Source of the DNA: Pholiota molesta
Lineage: Eukaryota > Basidiomycota > Agaricomycetes > Agaricales > Strophariaceae
Direction: 5' to 3'
DNA length: 53,906 nt
Assembly: GCA_014925825.1 (NCBI GenBank)
Contig: JACGCK010000273.1
Location: forward strand, 1-53,906
Positions 1 through 12,113 of this stretch are shown here, piece by piece; the first letter of the stretch is position 1, and each line of letters begins with the position of its first letter. Both the position numbers and the translations under genes were made by a program. The notes beneath the pieces are model-generated. The model ran no database searches. It was not told the origin of the DNA and saw nothing but the letters and a program-made list of their open reading frames with translations.

Positions 1-1003
1 ATGTGCGCGATTGCGAGCGAGATGAAGATATGCGCAACCTCCGACCGAATGGATGTCTCTTGACTTTAATCTATTCCAACAGATTACTACTGCGTGTAGC
101 AAGCTCCGGCCTATCCTGCGTATATTTTTTACGCGTTGTAATCCCATCCTCCGAATCCCCTTACTGATCAAGACGCCAAGTCAATTGATGCCGCAGGCAG
201 CTTCATTTGCTCTTCATCGCTATAGAATTACCCTTTCGAATGAACCCTGCCGTCGATGCTCATTGTCCTTTTATTTGTTCTTTTGAATTTGACAGGACAG
301 GACTATACCGCGAATTAAACATTAAACGCCGATTTCTTTCTCTAGACTCAAACCTTCTCGCCACAACCCAATCAACTTTCTTGCTACCAATGGACGACGA
401 AGGATCACCCAGATACGAGGTAAGTTATGTGATTTATTCTTTTTAAGGATGCTTCTAACGGACCAGGTGACTATCAGGTCGAATCTAATTACGTTTTCTG
501 ACGAGAAGGTCAAAATGTTTGTTTACCGTTCAAGGCCCACGCATGTCTCGCTGTACGGTTCACAGCGTATACTGCATGGGTAGCGATGTCCAGACCAAAA
601 GCGGGCTCGGGCTGAACTACCCCAGAGTGATCTCGACGCCTATGAAGCTAGAACAACCTACTCCTACACTGCCACCATTTCTTCGAAATGCCTTGGAGGA
701 ACGCCAATCCAAGGTGGATCATAGCCCTCATGACACGTCAGGATGTCGTCAGGAATGTCGCCAACGCAGGGCTCCAATAGTCCACGACAGCGGCAACCCG
801 AGAGCGGTCTTCAGGCGGACATGCCCAGTCTCGGATGATGCCGGGTCATAATGGGACCTTCCTATCTGGGACAACCATTGGAGTTTTCAAGAGGGCACCT
901 CCAGAAATGCACACTGAATCGATCGATCGGCCATGCACTACCATTCGCTCTTCATAGACAACCCACGGCACTCGCCTCTTTCTTCTACTTTCATCGCATC
1001 GCA
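1..1003. other. Left-edge region without a supportable gene
   Basis: About 1 kb upstream of the esterase gene. Short open frames occur on both strands but none has a recognisable domain or a convincing exon chain. A possible short first exon starts with ATG at 390 and runs into a good donor (GTAAGT) near 420, but the frame after the next plausible acceptor stops almost at once, so I do not call a gene. Part of this stretch must contain the promoter of the esterase gene that starts at 1004. Confidence 0.4.
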
Positions 1004-3311
1004 ATGCCCGTCCCAGAGAGCACCGAGGGTCCTTTCCCTAAGCTCCACCATCTAGCATTGCACACTACTTTCCGTGGCCTACAACATCCGCTATCGACCC
1101 CTTCTGCGCCAATACACCAGTATCGGGGAATAAAATATGCCAGTATCCCAGCTCGATTTCGCCAATCCAAACTCTTCCATTCATATCCTCCAATAACTGA
1201 TGCCACCACCTATGGGTATGTATAGTAATTCGCTTGGGATTGGAACACCCGTTGACCTGTGTCCTCATCTAGTCCGATATGTCCCCAAAAAATAACTTCG
1301 AAATCAGACGAAGAGAGTCTATTCGGTATACCCCAGGATCTTGTCGTCAATCAGAAGTTGCACCGAAATGAATTCGAGTGTCTAAACCTCAACATAACTT
1401 GCCCCGGCGGCCTCACGTCGCACTCGAGGGTGCCCGTCATGCTTTGGGTGCATGGGTAAATTCTCCCATGACGCCTAAATTTCTCTGCCATCTAACATAT
1501 TCCTTTGTTTTCTCTAGTGGTGGCGACCGTGGTTCAGGCTCAAAATGGTATTACGATGGCGGCGCCCTTATACGCAAAAGCATGCAATATCAAAAGCCTG
1601 TCATTGTCGTCAGCTTCAAGTATGTCGTCTCCAGATTCATAATAGACGTCTTCAATTTATTGACGGGTTCTGGTCAGCTTCCGTTTGGGTCTTCTGGGAT
1701 TCGCCACGAATCCTATCATTCGAGACGACAACAAAGCCGCTGGCGAAGAAGGTACAGGAAACTATGGTAGGTCATTTTTCTTCACCTTAATGCCAAATTT
1801 CAAATGCTGACCTTACAAACCAATCAGGCCTTCGTGATCAACGCAAGGCAATGGAATGGCTACATCACTACATCGCTGAGTTCGGTGGTGATCCCAATAA
1901 CATCACCCTCTTTGGTGCTGGCTCTGGTGCCGCCGACATCGTAATGCATCATCTCTCGCGCGCTAATGAGGAGCAACCGCCGCTCTTCCACCGCTCCATC
2001 ATCCAAAGTGCGATATTTGAGCCGATACTTCCTGATGTGAGTAGTGCCGGCTGGCATCTCTCGCGCGTGATGTCTGCGCTGCAGGTCACAAGCATCGAGA
2101 AGTTCAGGGCTGTGGACGTCGAAAAGCTCCTCGGGCTCGGGCAGAACATGCGGGCTATCGACGACGGGGTATTCTTCCGCAACGGATGGCAGTCATACTT
2201 TGGAGCTGAGCCACCCTCAATAGCCCACGGACACCATCATCACCAAAATCATAGGCTTGTCGCTGAGGTACCAAACAAGCCTCTCACACAACGTCTCCCT
2301 TCGGCGTCGACCAGAGATCATAGCCGCAGCAAAACTCGCAGTCGCTCCCGCAAACCTGCGCTGCCCTCTTCTTCACGTTTAGGCCTGTTGCGAGCGGAGC
2401 CAAGTAGACAGCCGATGATCATTGGTGATTGCTCCTCCGACGCCCTTCTGTGGTCCGCACCCATCTCGTCGTGGACCTCGGCGGGCGTCGTTCGCCGTCT
2501 CAAGGCCATTTGTCAGAGTCTTGGGAAGACTAGCGCGCTGCTGAGGGCTTATGATATTTCGTCGTATACTCCTCCTGAAGAGGTCATGGATCGCGTGCTG
2601 GAGTTGGTGGGAGATGCGCGAGTATCGTGGCCTACGCATTGCGTAGCCGAGTCGGCGAAGAAGGAAAGGGGCGCACGAAATGTATGGCGATATGTGTTTG
2701 ACCAAGAAGGCCCATCGCGATGTGTGCCACACCATGCGGCGGATATTATGTACCTATTCGACAACGTGCCTTTACCGGCGGCTGCGTTATCAACGTCAAA
2801 CGATGATATGATGTTCGACGTTTCAGACGACGAGGACGACTCTGCACCTACCGCCTTCAACGTCAAGCTCCCCTCCCCGCCCGCAGCGCCTCTGCACGGC
2901 GATGCCGAAATGAAAGACGCATGCGAATTCAACAGCAGCAGCTTCATCGAAAAGTGCGAGCACCTGCGGCAAGCGTCCCACGAGCACGCGGCGTCCTCGT
3001 CTGCATCACCGTCCGCGGACTCGGAGGAGTGGCCGGTCGCCGTCGTCGACGAGTATTCGTACGCGCGTGTGCGCGATGCGATGCAGGAGCGCTGGATCTC
3101 GTTTGCGCACGGCGAGGTGCCGTGGCGGGACGATCGCGTCTTCGTGTTCGGGCCCGAGGGCGAGACGGGCGAGCGCTCGAATGTCATATTCGAGGGGCGG
3201 AGGCGGAAGCGGATGTGGACGGAGGCATTGGAGCCTCTCGGGCCTACTCTTGTCCAAAAATTGGGGGTGGAACTCAGTCGGGGGCCAGCGCATGGGGCTG
3301 ACCGGAGTTGA
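1004..3311 (+). CDS. Type-B carboxylesterase/lipase-like protein, nucleophile serine apparently absent
   Basis: Five exons join in phase (1004-1215, 1273-1455, 1518-1619, 1678-1766, 1828-3311) to give 689 residues. An alpha/beta-hydrolase of the carboxylesterase type-B family is clear: a GPICPQ segment, ECLNLNI, the oxyanion-hole HGGG (split by an intron), NFRLGLLGF, NYGLRDQRKAMEW and the late HHAADIMYLF segment that carries the catalytic histidine. The nucleophile elbow, normally FGESAG, reads FGAGSG, so the position of the catalytic serine is glycine and the only serine is shifted by one. The acidic residue may be Asp in GDCSSD. Family members hydrolyse carboxylic esters; this one may be inactive or use a displaced serine. 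Low-complexity inserts (around residues 310-340, His/Arg/Ser rich, and Asp/Glu-rich near 510) make it longer than the usual 520-580. No signal peptide is seen, so a cytosolic location is inferred. Confidence 0.9.
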
Positions 3312-3961
3312 TTGTAACTCTTCTGAGTGCCCTGACAGCTCGTTGAGCTGTGTCTTATGGCGCATATATATATTTCGCCTTTAACTCTCCTCTTGCATCT
3401 CTTGTTCCTCACGATCGCTATCGTTTTTTTTTTGTGTTACCCTCGGCTTTGATACCCCCATATTTCTCCGTTCTTCTCTTAACTTCTCACACATCTTCAA
3501 CCTGCAAACATTATCGCTTTCTTGGAATTATGTATTGTATTTCTGTATAATTTCTTGGGCACAGGGCATTTTTTTAGGGCAGTTTGCCACTCTTCATCGG
3601 TCACCTTTCAGGTTAGTGTACTCTTCGAATCTCTCTGTACCAATTCCTATTTTCTCTGGGTTGTCTCATCATATTTAGCATGTGTTCACGTTACTGTTTG
3701 TTGCATTTTATCCATCGCATCTGTCAAATTTCAATACACGCTGCACCACCACTCCGTTGCATATTTGTTCCTCCTTTGACTGAAAAGAAAATCGGTCAAC
3801 ATGTTCGTAGTTATAGTTATCGGTATATACAAATCCCACTGTAATCTAATAAGCACGACATTGACGATTTCGTGGCAAATGGGAACTTCAACAGATTAAT
3901 CGATGAAGTCAAGATGAAGTACTTTAGTATGGTTGTGAATAGGTAGAATTTCTAAATTTGG
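3312..3961. other. T-rich 3' flank of the esterase gene, no gene seen
   Basis: The stretch after the esterase stop codon is pyrimidine-rich with many short hydrophobic open frames, as expected from T-rich 3' UTR DNA. I see no domain, tRNA or convincing splice chain. Confidence 0.4.
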
Positions 3962-3963
3962 TA

Positions 3964-4700
3964 ATGGGTGACTTTCCGTAAGGTTTTTTATTCCAGCAGT
4001 TAAAAGATTATCATATTTTAAGGGTCTCGGCCGAGCAGCCGTACTCAATTAGGAAGGCAAGGGAAAAAACATATTCTGCGAGACCCTTGAATAAACCAAG
4101 ATCTATGAAGAGGGTCAACCACCCATGAATAGAATAAAATCGCGGTGGAATAAAGGAATATCGCCACGGCACATCCGCATTTGGGTCTCGGCAACCCTCC
4201 TGCATATTCTCACAAACCCGTTGTCGTCTGCGCCTCCTCTTGCGAACACTATATCTCTACTTCTTTTCTTTTTCAGCATACATAATTGATAGACAACCTT
4301 TCAAATACTTGATAAGCTGCCCTTCCAATTTTTATATGTACCAAACTGTCATCTAAGAAGCCGGGCAACATTTTACGAGTCGAAATTGACATGTTTCTGG
4401 GTCGGTAGACGCCGTTCAGCGATGTCAAGCCAATAGGACACTTTCTTTGCAATTTCCTTCAACCACAATAGCAAAGTACGGCACATTTAGCACCATATAA
4501 TGCTCCAGTTTTCTGTCTTCGATTCCATGCAAGGAAAGTACATGTTTTGAATGAGTTAGTGGCTCATGGAAGATTAAATTAATCCATAACCTTACGGATA
4601 GCAAACTGCATTAGATTATCGTCATAAAATATGAATTTCAGTCTCCGAGAGACTTTATGTTGGGATATTTTATTCAAAACCCTTGCGGAAAGTCACCCAA
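3964..4700. mobile_element. Non-autonomous TIR element (mariner-like MITE), 737 bp
   Basis: The left end (ATGGGTGACTTTCCGTAAGG) and the reverse complement of the right end (TTGGGTGACTTTCCGCAAGG) match at 18 of 20 positions, and each end is flanked by TA (3962-3963 and 4701-4702). This is the architecture of Tc1/mariner-type elements. The interior has no recognisable transposase; it holds a second local inverted repeat (GGGTCTCGG near 4021 with CGAGACCC near 4080) and a further degenerate copy of the end motif near 4590. I infer a miniature element mobilised in trans. The TIRs and the TA are seen; the superfamily is inferred. Confidence 0.6.
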
Positions 4701-4702
4701 TA

Positions 4703-5298
4703 TATTCCATTTACGTCCAACCATAGATTTGACGATGGTATTTGCAGATGATGCCACACTTGATGATAGACTACATATTCATCTGACTAAAAAGATATCC
4801 ATGTACCCAGAGGAGCAACACCTACTTGTTAGTATATCTCCTATCAGGAGAACTTTTTTTACGGGGGTCCAGCATGATTGATTCTAGATTGATTAGATGT
4901 TGATAACGGCTCACTGGAGTGTGATCAGAACCTGATTAGAACCCACAGAGGGTAGGCGCAGCGGCTCGACATCAAATTTGCAACGCCTAGGTAAGACAGA
5001 TATGTCGTTTCGTGGAAGATTTTCGCGGCAGCCATGTTGTTCATCAACAAAGAACTCGGAATTGTATGTTTTTCCAGCCATGTTTCCACGTTTACTGCAT
5101 CCTTTGATGATGATGGAAGTCATGGAAGTCTACGTTTTGGGTTCTCAAAGTTAAAATAGATTCTTATCCGAGCTGATTGGATGATCAGTAATCATTTCTT
5201 CGGCGAAAACGCAGTGGATGAGTGATAAGTATTTCTCACAGGAGGCATTGAAATGATTAGAAAACGGACGAAGAGCCAGAAGATGCTACACGACAACT
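4703..5298. other. Intergenic region upstream of the EasG-like gene
   Basis: AT-rich, with no convincing gene. It lies between the TIR element and the reductase start at 5299 and should contain that gene's promoter. Confidence 0.35.
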
Positions 5299-6255
5299 AT
5301 GACATCCCTTCTCCTATGTGGAACGGGTTCAACAGGACTTGCAATCGCGAAGCTCCTTCATGAGGACAACCGCCCAATTCTCCTGACATCGCGTACAGGA
5401 AAGGCTCCTGAGCCTTACAAGGCAGCAACGTTCGATTGGCTGGACCACACAACGTTCGAGAACCCTTTCAAGGTCGATTCGAACATCGATCGCGTCTACA
5501 TCGTTTCGCCTACGATATATGACATGCTTCCGCATGCGAAACCTTTTATCGACCTTGCAGTAACCAAAGGAGTCAAGCGATTTGTGTTGCTGAGCGAAAG
5601 TCAGCTGGGTCCGGGTGACCCATATACTGGCAAGATTCACCAGTACTTGTTGGATATCGGGGTAGATTACTTCGTCTTGCGTCCTACATGGTATACTCGT
5701 GAGGCCTTCAACGTCAACACAAAGACTTGATTTCTGATCCTTCGCCAGAAAATTTCGGTCGCTATTTCAATCTCAGCATTCGAAAGCAAAACGAGATTTT
5801 TTCGGCGACAGGCAATGGCCGCATCCCCTGGTTATCCATTGACGACCTTGCGAAGTTGGCATTCGACGCTCTGACCGCAGAGAAAAGCTTGAACAAGGAC
5901 AGTTTTGTCTTTGGACCCGAGCTCTATACATACGAAGAGGTATGTTACTTGGAGCATCCGAATGAAATCTTGCGACGAAGGCGCTAATGTAAAGTTTCAG
6001 ATCGCTGAAATTTTCACTGAAGTTTTGGGAAGGAAGATTACACACAAGAAACTTTCTACAACCGAGTTTTCACGGCTCTTCTCATCATTCGGCGTTGCCC
6101 CTGTGCACGCTGACCTTTTGGCGTCCATGGAACAGGCCGTTTCCGACGGTGTAGAAGAAGGCCTTTTCAACTCTCCTGCAGACAAGAAGCATATAGGTGA
6201 ACGCAAGCTATCCGATTACATCCGAGAAAACAAGCAGTTATGGATCAAAGAGTAG
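5299..6255 (+). CDS. NmrA-like NAD(P)-binding reductase, EasG/festuclavine-dehydrogenase type
   Basis: Three exons (5299-5698, 5749-5939, 6001-6255) join in phase to 281 residues. The N-terminus carries a Rossmann dinucleotide motif (LLCGTGSTGLAIAKLL), followed by ATFDW, VKRFVLLSESQ, LRPTWYT-QNF across the first intron, SATGNGRIPW and FGPELYTYEE. This order matches the NmrA-like family that includes EasG/FgaFS enzymes, which reduce iminium intermediates in ergot alkaloid synthesis. In basidiomycetes such genes are widespread without ergot pathways, and no prenyltransferase or other pathway gene lies nearby, so the substrate is unknown. A cytosolic, NADPH-dependent role is inferred from the family. 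The frame break at 5698 is explained by a 50-nt intron. Confidence 0.88.
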
Positions 6256-6445
6256 ACACTCATCTGTTTGCCATATGTAACGTCCAAAGATCGTCGTTAT
6301 GTTATTCCTGTCACGGACGGCGTTCACCTGGATCTTGGAAAAATTCGGAGGTGAAGGTGGGCTGAACCAAGATCTATTTTGGATGTGTACAAGCCTATTA
6401 CATACACGATATCTGCCTTTCCCAGCGCCCTGCCTGGCGCGTAAT

Positions 6446-9400
6446 CTAAGGTTTCCCATCTTGCGTTTCAGAAGGGGTCTTCCCGTCTTCCACTGGCTCG
6501 CTTGCCAGAACTAGCTTGCGCAAGGACTCTTGTTCAGAGGCGGCCTTGAAAACCGTCGACAATGGGAACTTAGCCTGGGCGGCGGCGGCGAATTCTTCAG
6601 TTCGAGACGATTTAAGCGATGTCAAGAAGCTGAGAGCGGCTATGCAAGTCTGTACATCGCAGAACGCGTAAATAATACATGAGCGATTGACCAGTTATGA
6701 AGCAGCTGGGAAGAAAGAACGCAAACGCACATTGATTTCCAGCTGAACGTCTTGCGCAAATAAGCCGAACAATACACTCTCCACCTCTGCCAAAGGAGCC
6801 TCGAGGCGACGCAGGACACGGGCGGCGGCGAGAACTGCTTTGCCGTTTGTGGAATGGCGTTGAAGATATTGTGAATTGAACGTCTCTAGTGAAACTTCAG
6901 CAGGAATGAGGTTGCTCAAGGCTTCCGTGAAAACAGGTCCAATTGGTGCAGGGGGTGTTTGGGGAAGTGCAGCGGCTGTAGAAGGAAAACGGAATACGGA
7001 GAATGGAAAAAAAATATGGCATTAGTTGAGAACTTTTCTGAAAAAAGATAGGGATGTACCTCGTAGCTTCAAATCGACCAGTCTCACATGGAGTTCTGGG
7101 TGGTTGGCATCGAGCGCAGCGACCTGCTTTAGTGCACCGACAGCTTGTAGCAATTTTTCTGAAATCAAAAATGCAATAAGTCAGTCGCCCAAGCATTTTT
7201 GAAAAGAAGAACCGTACTTCTTCGAATGGCCACGTCGTAGATGGCTATCCAGACATCGATATTATCCGCTGCGAGAGTTCTGAGAGGGTCAAGGAGCTTC
7301 GCAGCCTGCTCCAGGCCGTCAACACTGGCAATAAGCTTGAGGCCTTCTGGATCCTCGTCTTTGGGCGGAGCAGGCTCCAGGTCTGTGTTATCCTTGGCGG
7401 GGGTGGCTTAAGAAATGCTAACGTCAGCGATGATGCGCACACAGCTGGTGAGGGAGGAAACATGTATGTACCTTTTTTCTCCTCAGCCTGAACCTTCTGA
7501 GCAGCCTTCTTGGCCTTTTTCTTAGCCTTCTTCTCTGCATCTGTCAATGAATCTTCCCATGCACAGAGTCAATATAAAGCTTGAAGTTCGCGCAGTGACT
7601 GAGATCCATACTTGATGATGCCAGAGCAGTAGCAATGGAAGCGTCGTCTGAAACTTCCACAAAGATCTAGGGTCAGGGGAAAAAAAAAGCGATTTGTCGA
7701 TTTAGGTTGGCTGCATATACGGAAACCAAAGCAAGACAGAGACAGTACCTTGCTTGCCTCGATAGCAGCTGTGATATAGGATGGGTCCGAACGTAGCTGA
7801 TCCTCCCATTTTAGCATTCTATATATCAATTCAGCATCGCTCATAGGAGAAAGGAAGTCATCACATACTTAATATATATATTGACAGTAAATTTACGCAA
7901 GTTATATCCATGGAAGTCGAACTGATCATCCTCGAAATCGTCAAACACCTTCTTGACGGCCATGTAGCGCTTGAGAGCCATGTTTGGGCGTCCGGTTCTG
8001 CGGTATGCGGCAGCGCTCTCGAGCAGGAACAGCAGGGATTGCATATCCTCGAGATCGGCTGCAGGTGAAGGAGCATCTTTCTACATCAGCCAACAGCGAT
8101 GCGACATGAGTCATGAATAAAGCTTCTCAGAGTGTGTGGAAGATAGAACGAACCTTGGTAAATAACCCTAAGATATCCTCTGCTTCCTTGACCATACCCG
8201 CTCGCATCAGATACTTCCCACACTTGGTATTCAAGAACCGATCCTGTCCGTCCAGCAAACGCGCTTCGTTTGCCGCGCGCGCTGCTCCAATCGGGTCTCC
8301 TGCTCGTTTCAGAGTGCGCGCTCGTGCCAGATGCAGCTCGGGGAGTGTCGGTGTATGTGAGATGGCGATCTCGAGGAGCTCTAGTGACTTGGAGGGCTGG
8401 GAAAGGAAAGAGTAATGTTGGGCAAGGAAATATAGTGTCCACAGATAGTTTGTAGGCTCGACGTTGGTCGATGCCTTCTCAGGTGCGTATTCCTCGCGGA
8501 GACTCTCGACGATGCGCTCTATTGTGTCCTTTTTCTCCGCATCGACATATAGGGACTTGATGTCAACGAACAAGGATGGAATCCCTTTCGTTAGTCCTCG
8601 CACGAGGTATTTTTTGGCCAGCTCGGCGAATTGGTCACCCGATGCAACTTTGAGCTGTAAGCGGCGAGGAGCGGTGGCCCGGGGAAGCTGGATAGCAAAT
8701 TTTTCTAGTTTTTCAACAGCTTCAGGGTTGGGGTGATCTGATAACCGCAGTTTTTAGGAAAGACAAAAAGGTAGCACAATGAAGGGCTTACCAAGCGAAA
8801 TGCCTTGGCTGGCGAAGTATTCCCTATACGATTCATAGCTATCTGCATTGTGTTCGATCAGCGCGTGCCATGCCTCCTCTGCCTCCGGAGATTTCTGTTT
8901 GGTAAGGATGCGAGCTAACAAGGACCCAAGGTATCAGTCAGCCAAGAATCAGAGAAGGAAAATCCGCTTACCGCGCGTCCCGAGGATAGCTGTACGATCA
9001 ACGATCGACCGCGACCTAGAACTGCTATCAAGCACCGCGAGCGCCTCGGAAAGATCTCCGACCTCTTCAAGTATGCTGACGTAGAATAAGAGTGTTTCTG
9101 AGTGTTCCGTGTCGTAGTCTGGTATGTTCTACACAAAGGAATGAGCTGGTGCCCGACAGGTGAATAAGAATCGCACCTTCAGTGTGCGCTGGTAATGCTC
9201 CAGCACCTTGCGCGCTTCTCCAGGATTCCCGGCGAGCCGATGTGCGACGGCAAGGGCGACCCAGTTCTGCCGCTGGTTCGGACGCAGCCTGAGGATCGCG
9301 TGACGGGTGTCGACGAGGTTGTCATACAGCCGCAGATGTGTTTGCAGTTGAGCGGAATCTCGCAATAGATTCATATTCTCCTACTATCGATTAGCGTATT

Positions 9401-9825
9401 GATATCGAACCATTGAATACTACTCACCTTGTCGAACTTCAACGCCTGCGTGTATGACTTGAGCGCCTCCTCATAGTTCTTGTCTGCCTTCTGGATCAGG
9501 CCGAAGACATGCCAACAAATATGCGAGGTAAGGTCAAGCCGGACACCTTTCTTGACGAGCTCGATGCCCTCCTCGCGGCGGTTCATGTGCGTTAGCACCA
9601 GACCCTTCATGCATAGTGTTTCTGATCGATATACATATCAGAAAAGTGTCCTCCGAATATCCCGCAAGGCGACCGACCTCCATGCTCCGGAAATTTCTTT
9701 AGGATTTGATCAGCGGTCTTGAGACCCTTCTTGATCTGGCGGGTCTCGTACAGTGTGAGGAGCTCTTTGAAGAGCGAGGCCTCCTTGGATGGGAGCGGTG
9801 GACGCTTTGCGAGGGCTTTTGACAT
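6446..9825 (-). CDS. NAA15: N-terminal acetyltransferase A (NatA) auxiliary subunit Naa15
   Basis: Fourteen exons join in phase to 854 residues, the normal size of Naa15. Exons on the minus strand: 9825-9678, 9621-9428, 9380-9177, 9128-8972, 8914-8792, 8737-8154, 8080-7869, 7818-7749, 7666-7612, 7552-7472, 7406-7218, 7158-7060, 6975-6731, 6649-6446. Diagnostic segments are the N-terminal SKEASLFKELLTLYE, KFPEHGETLCMKGL, the FGLIQKADKNYEEALKSY tetratricopeptide repeat, YFASQGISL, GNPGEARKVL, FHGYNLRKFTVN, and a Lys-rich stretch (KKAKKKAKKAAQK) typical of the family. Naa15 anchors the Naa10 catalytic subunit to the ribosome for co-translational acetylation of nascent Ser, Ala, Thr, Gly, Val and Cys N-termini. 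The chosen ATG gives the conserved MSKALAKRPPLPSKE start; upstream codons in the frame are a hydrophobic, unconserved extension. No lesion is seen. Confidence 0.96.
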
Positions 9826-10498
9826 GAGGAAATAGCAGAGAAAATGAAAGACGTGGTACAACAGCAAACAACGCGTGCTCGAAGCGCTCAACAACGAAAA
9901 CAATGTCAACACCCATCACCTCACCGATGACCACGCCTGAAATTCGAACAACTCGACATGCTAGCTACTCCATTTCATACACATACTTAATCTGTTTCTT
10001 AGGGTGTAGGAAGCGAGGCGCCGATTGCCCATTCGGGGGTGTCGATTCAGACTTTTAGTCATCAGCCGTCGCCATCGCGGGGTCAACGTCGGGCGTGAGG
10101 CAAGTGCAGGTCGCTGGTGCACACTCAAAGACCCCTTTTGCGAAGGAAATCACTTTGATTTTTGTAGCTAGACACAGCTACAGTCCAGCAGGAATTTACT
10201 GTAGTTCAAGCCCATCGCATTCCTTATAACCCTCTCAAACTCTTCTGCTACAAGTTCCAATATCCCAGAAATAAATCTGAGGCATTCGATACAATCAGAA
10301 TAGAAAAGCCAGTCATCGTGAATATAAAGCTCTTCAATTTTATTTTTGAATAGAACGACAGGTTGCCTCCCGTCGCGCGCCGCGCTATCGATAATAGGGG
10401 CCAACCATTTTGCTGCAATTCCATAGTGGAATAAAGGCAATGCATATACAAACATGTAAATGTACTTAACTAATCACATTTATGTCGAAAATCAAGGC
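9826..10498. other. NAA15 upstream region, with a possible gene remnant
   Basis: Holds the NAA15 promoter. On the minus strand 10168-10455 is an open frame of 95 residues with an amphipathic, protein-like composition (KWLAPIIDSAARDG near its start). It begins 44 bp past the stop codon of F-box gene A. It has no recognised domain and could be the tail of a lost or truncated gene. Confidence 0.35.
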
Positions 10499-12113
10499 TC
10501 ATTTGTATGCAAAGTCTACAATAGCCCAAGAATTATGTCCAAATGTTAACATACGGTTAGACCTTTCATCGATAGAAGGTGGAAACTGCCATCGATATCG
10601 CAAGCGCAGATGGTGCTCACTCGATTGCCTAACTGTAGGGAGGAGCAAAGAGACATTAGACGTGACATTGTCCTCCTCCTCAGGCCACGGGAAATTCACT
10701 GTTTTGATGCCCTTCTGGTCTTTTTTCGACTGACGCCAATCATAAGCATACATCTTGTTTATTCCGACGCAAGCCATTGGTGTGTCCGAGACATCAATGT
10801 TGCATATCTGTCGGATGTACGGCTTGTTGTTGGTATTATGGGGGACAGTCAATCCCAATATAACACCGTCGATGGTGAGAGCCACTTGGGCTACATACGA
10901 GTCGGAATGTGGTTGGGAGTAATGTAGTCGAGCGGATAAACGAACATTGGTATGCCTCCAATATGGCTGAAGCACCAACATTGCATCAATCTTGCCGGCA
11001 GGAGATGGAAGCAAGGTGGTAACATCATAGACCAAAATTTCACTGTCGGTGAAGGCTATTAGCTTGCCGTCGGGGATGAGCAATACATCATCAGCCTAAG
11101 CATATAAGTATATCAGCACAAACAAACAAAATTGACACACAGCAAGTGAAACGGAAGGGCTTACAACATCATCGATGTAACATTTGAAATGGACATCTGA
11201 GTCGGAAAGAAGCCAGTTGCACACTTCGAAGGAGTGGTCGTATGAGTTGAAACATCGCACCAGATAATTGCCATGTATAGCGAAAACTACGGCTTCATCC
11301 CTTATGCCAAGGGATTTGAATTTATGAGCTTCTAGAATGGTACCAGTTCCGTTGTCCTTTAATGTCAGGCGGTAGATGTGGATTTGATCAAGGACTCCGA
11401 TGTTGTGTAATTCAGGCATATGAATATCAGGGCACGGATCGGGAGCGAGGCAAAGATTGAACGCCAGCTCGGGTCTGGCATTCCGGTCCAAGGACACCAA
11501 CATGCGCCAGTCTTTTTCCACACCAGTATTCAGCTCTAGATCAATGATGCAGCGTGGCTCCTGAGAGAGCGGCATATCCAGATCGTATGCGTAAACACGC
11601 CAGTTATCGTGGTTCCTGCAGGTCAGGATCCACCGCCCACCTTCCAAAAGGATGACTGCATCGCCATCCTCGCGCGTTAGCCAATCCGGCGTCGAAAAAA
11701 CACGTAGGCGCGGTTTGGCACCAGTCGCCCAGCCTATCTCGGAGGAGATGCGGCGCATGACGACATATTCGAGCTCTACAGCCGTATATGCAGAGATTGG
11801 TCGTTCGAGGATGGGAGGGACCTGCAATTCGCTGGAGAGGCGATAAAACAAGGACACCCAGAGCGGCCAGGATGTGGATACGCCGAAATTGTGTTTGCAG
11901 GTCTATATCGATAGTACGATCATGAGTCTAAGAAAGTGACCTGTCAATTGAAAGTAGCAATGTACTCACCCGTCGAATTGCAAGAACATCTTCCCAGCCA
12001 AGGTGCTGGAATATCTCCACTAACAGCTCGGTTGGCAGAGCCTGGATAGTCGAATAATGGTGACTCGGAGTGAACCGTTTCGTAGATTCATCTCGGCCAT
12101 GCATAGCTTGCAT
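10499..12113 (-). CDS. F-box protein, paralog A (intact)
   Basis: Three exons (12113-11970, 11902-11165, 11095-10499) give 492 residues. Exon 1 holds an F-box: LPTELLVEIFQHLGWEDVL followed by AIRR at the splice site. The long second exon starts with TCKHNFGVSTSWPLWV and contains PPILERPISAYTAVELEYVV, LLEGGRWILTC, VYAYDLDMPL and QIHIYRLTLK; the third ends in WAIVDFAYK. F-box proteins usually link a target to a Skp1-Cul1 ubiquitin ligase. The body has repeated strand-like blocks with GGRW and YDLDMP motifs, compatible with a beta-propeller, but this is inference. Same intron positions as paralogs B, C, D and E in this window. Divergence is highest in the loop between the EIGW and GGRW blocks. 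Confidence 0.86.

Noticed and set aside
2549..3412. Minus-strand frame of 287 codons over the esterase gene
   Set aside because: It lies entirely in antisense to a well-supported exon, has Ser/Arg-rich shadow composition and no domain.
5299..6255. Ergot alkaloid biosynthesis cluster
   Set aside because: Only the EasG-like gene is present; neighbours are NAA15 and an esterase-like gene without pathway links.
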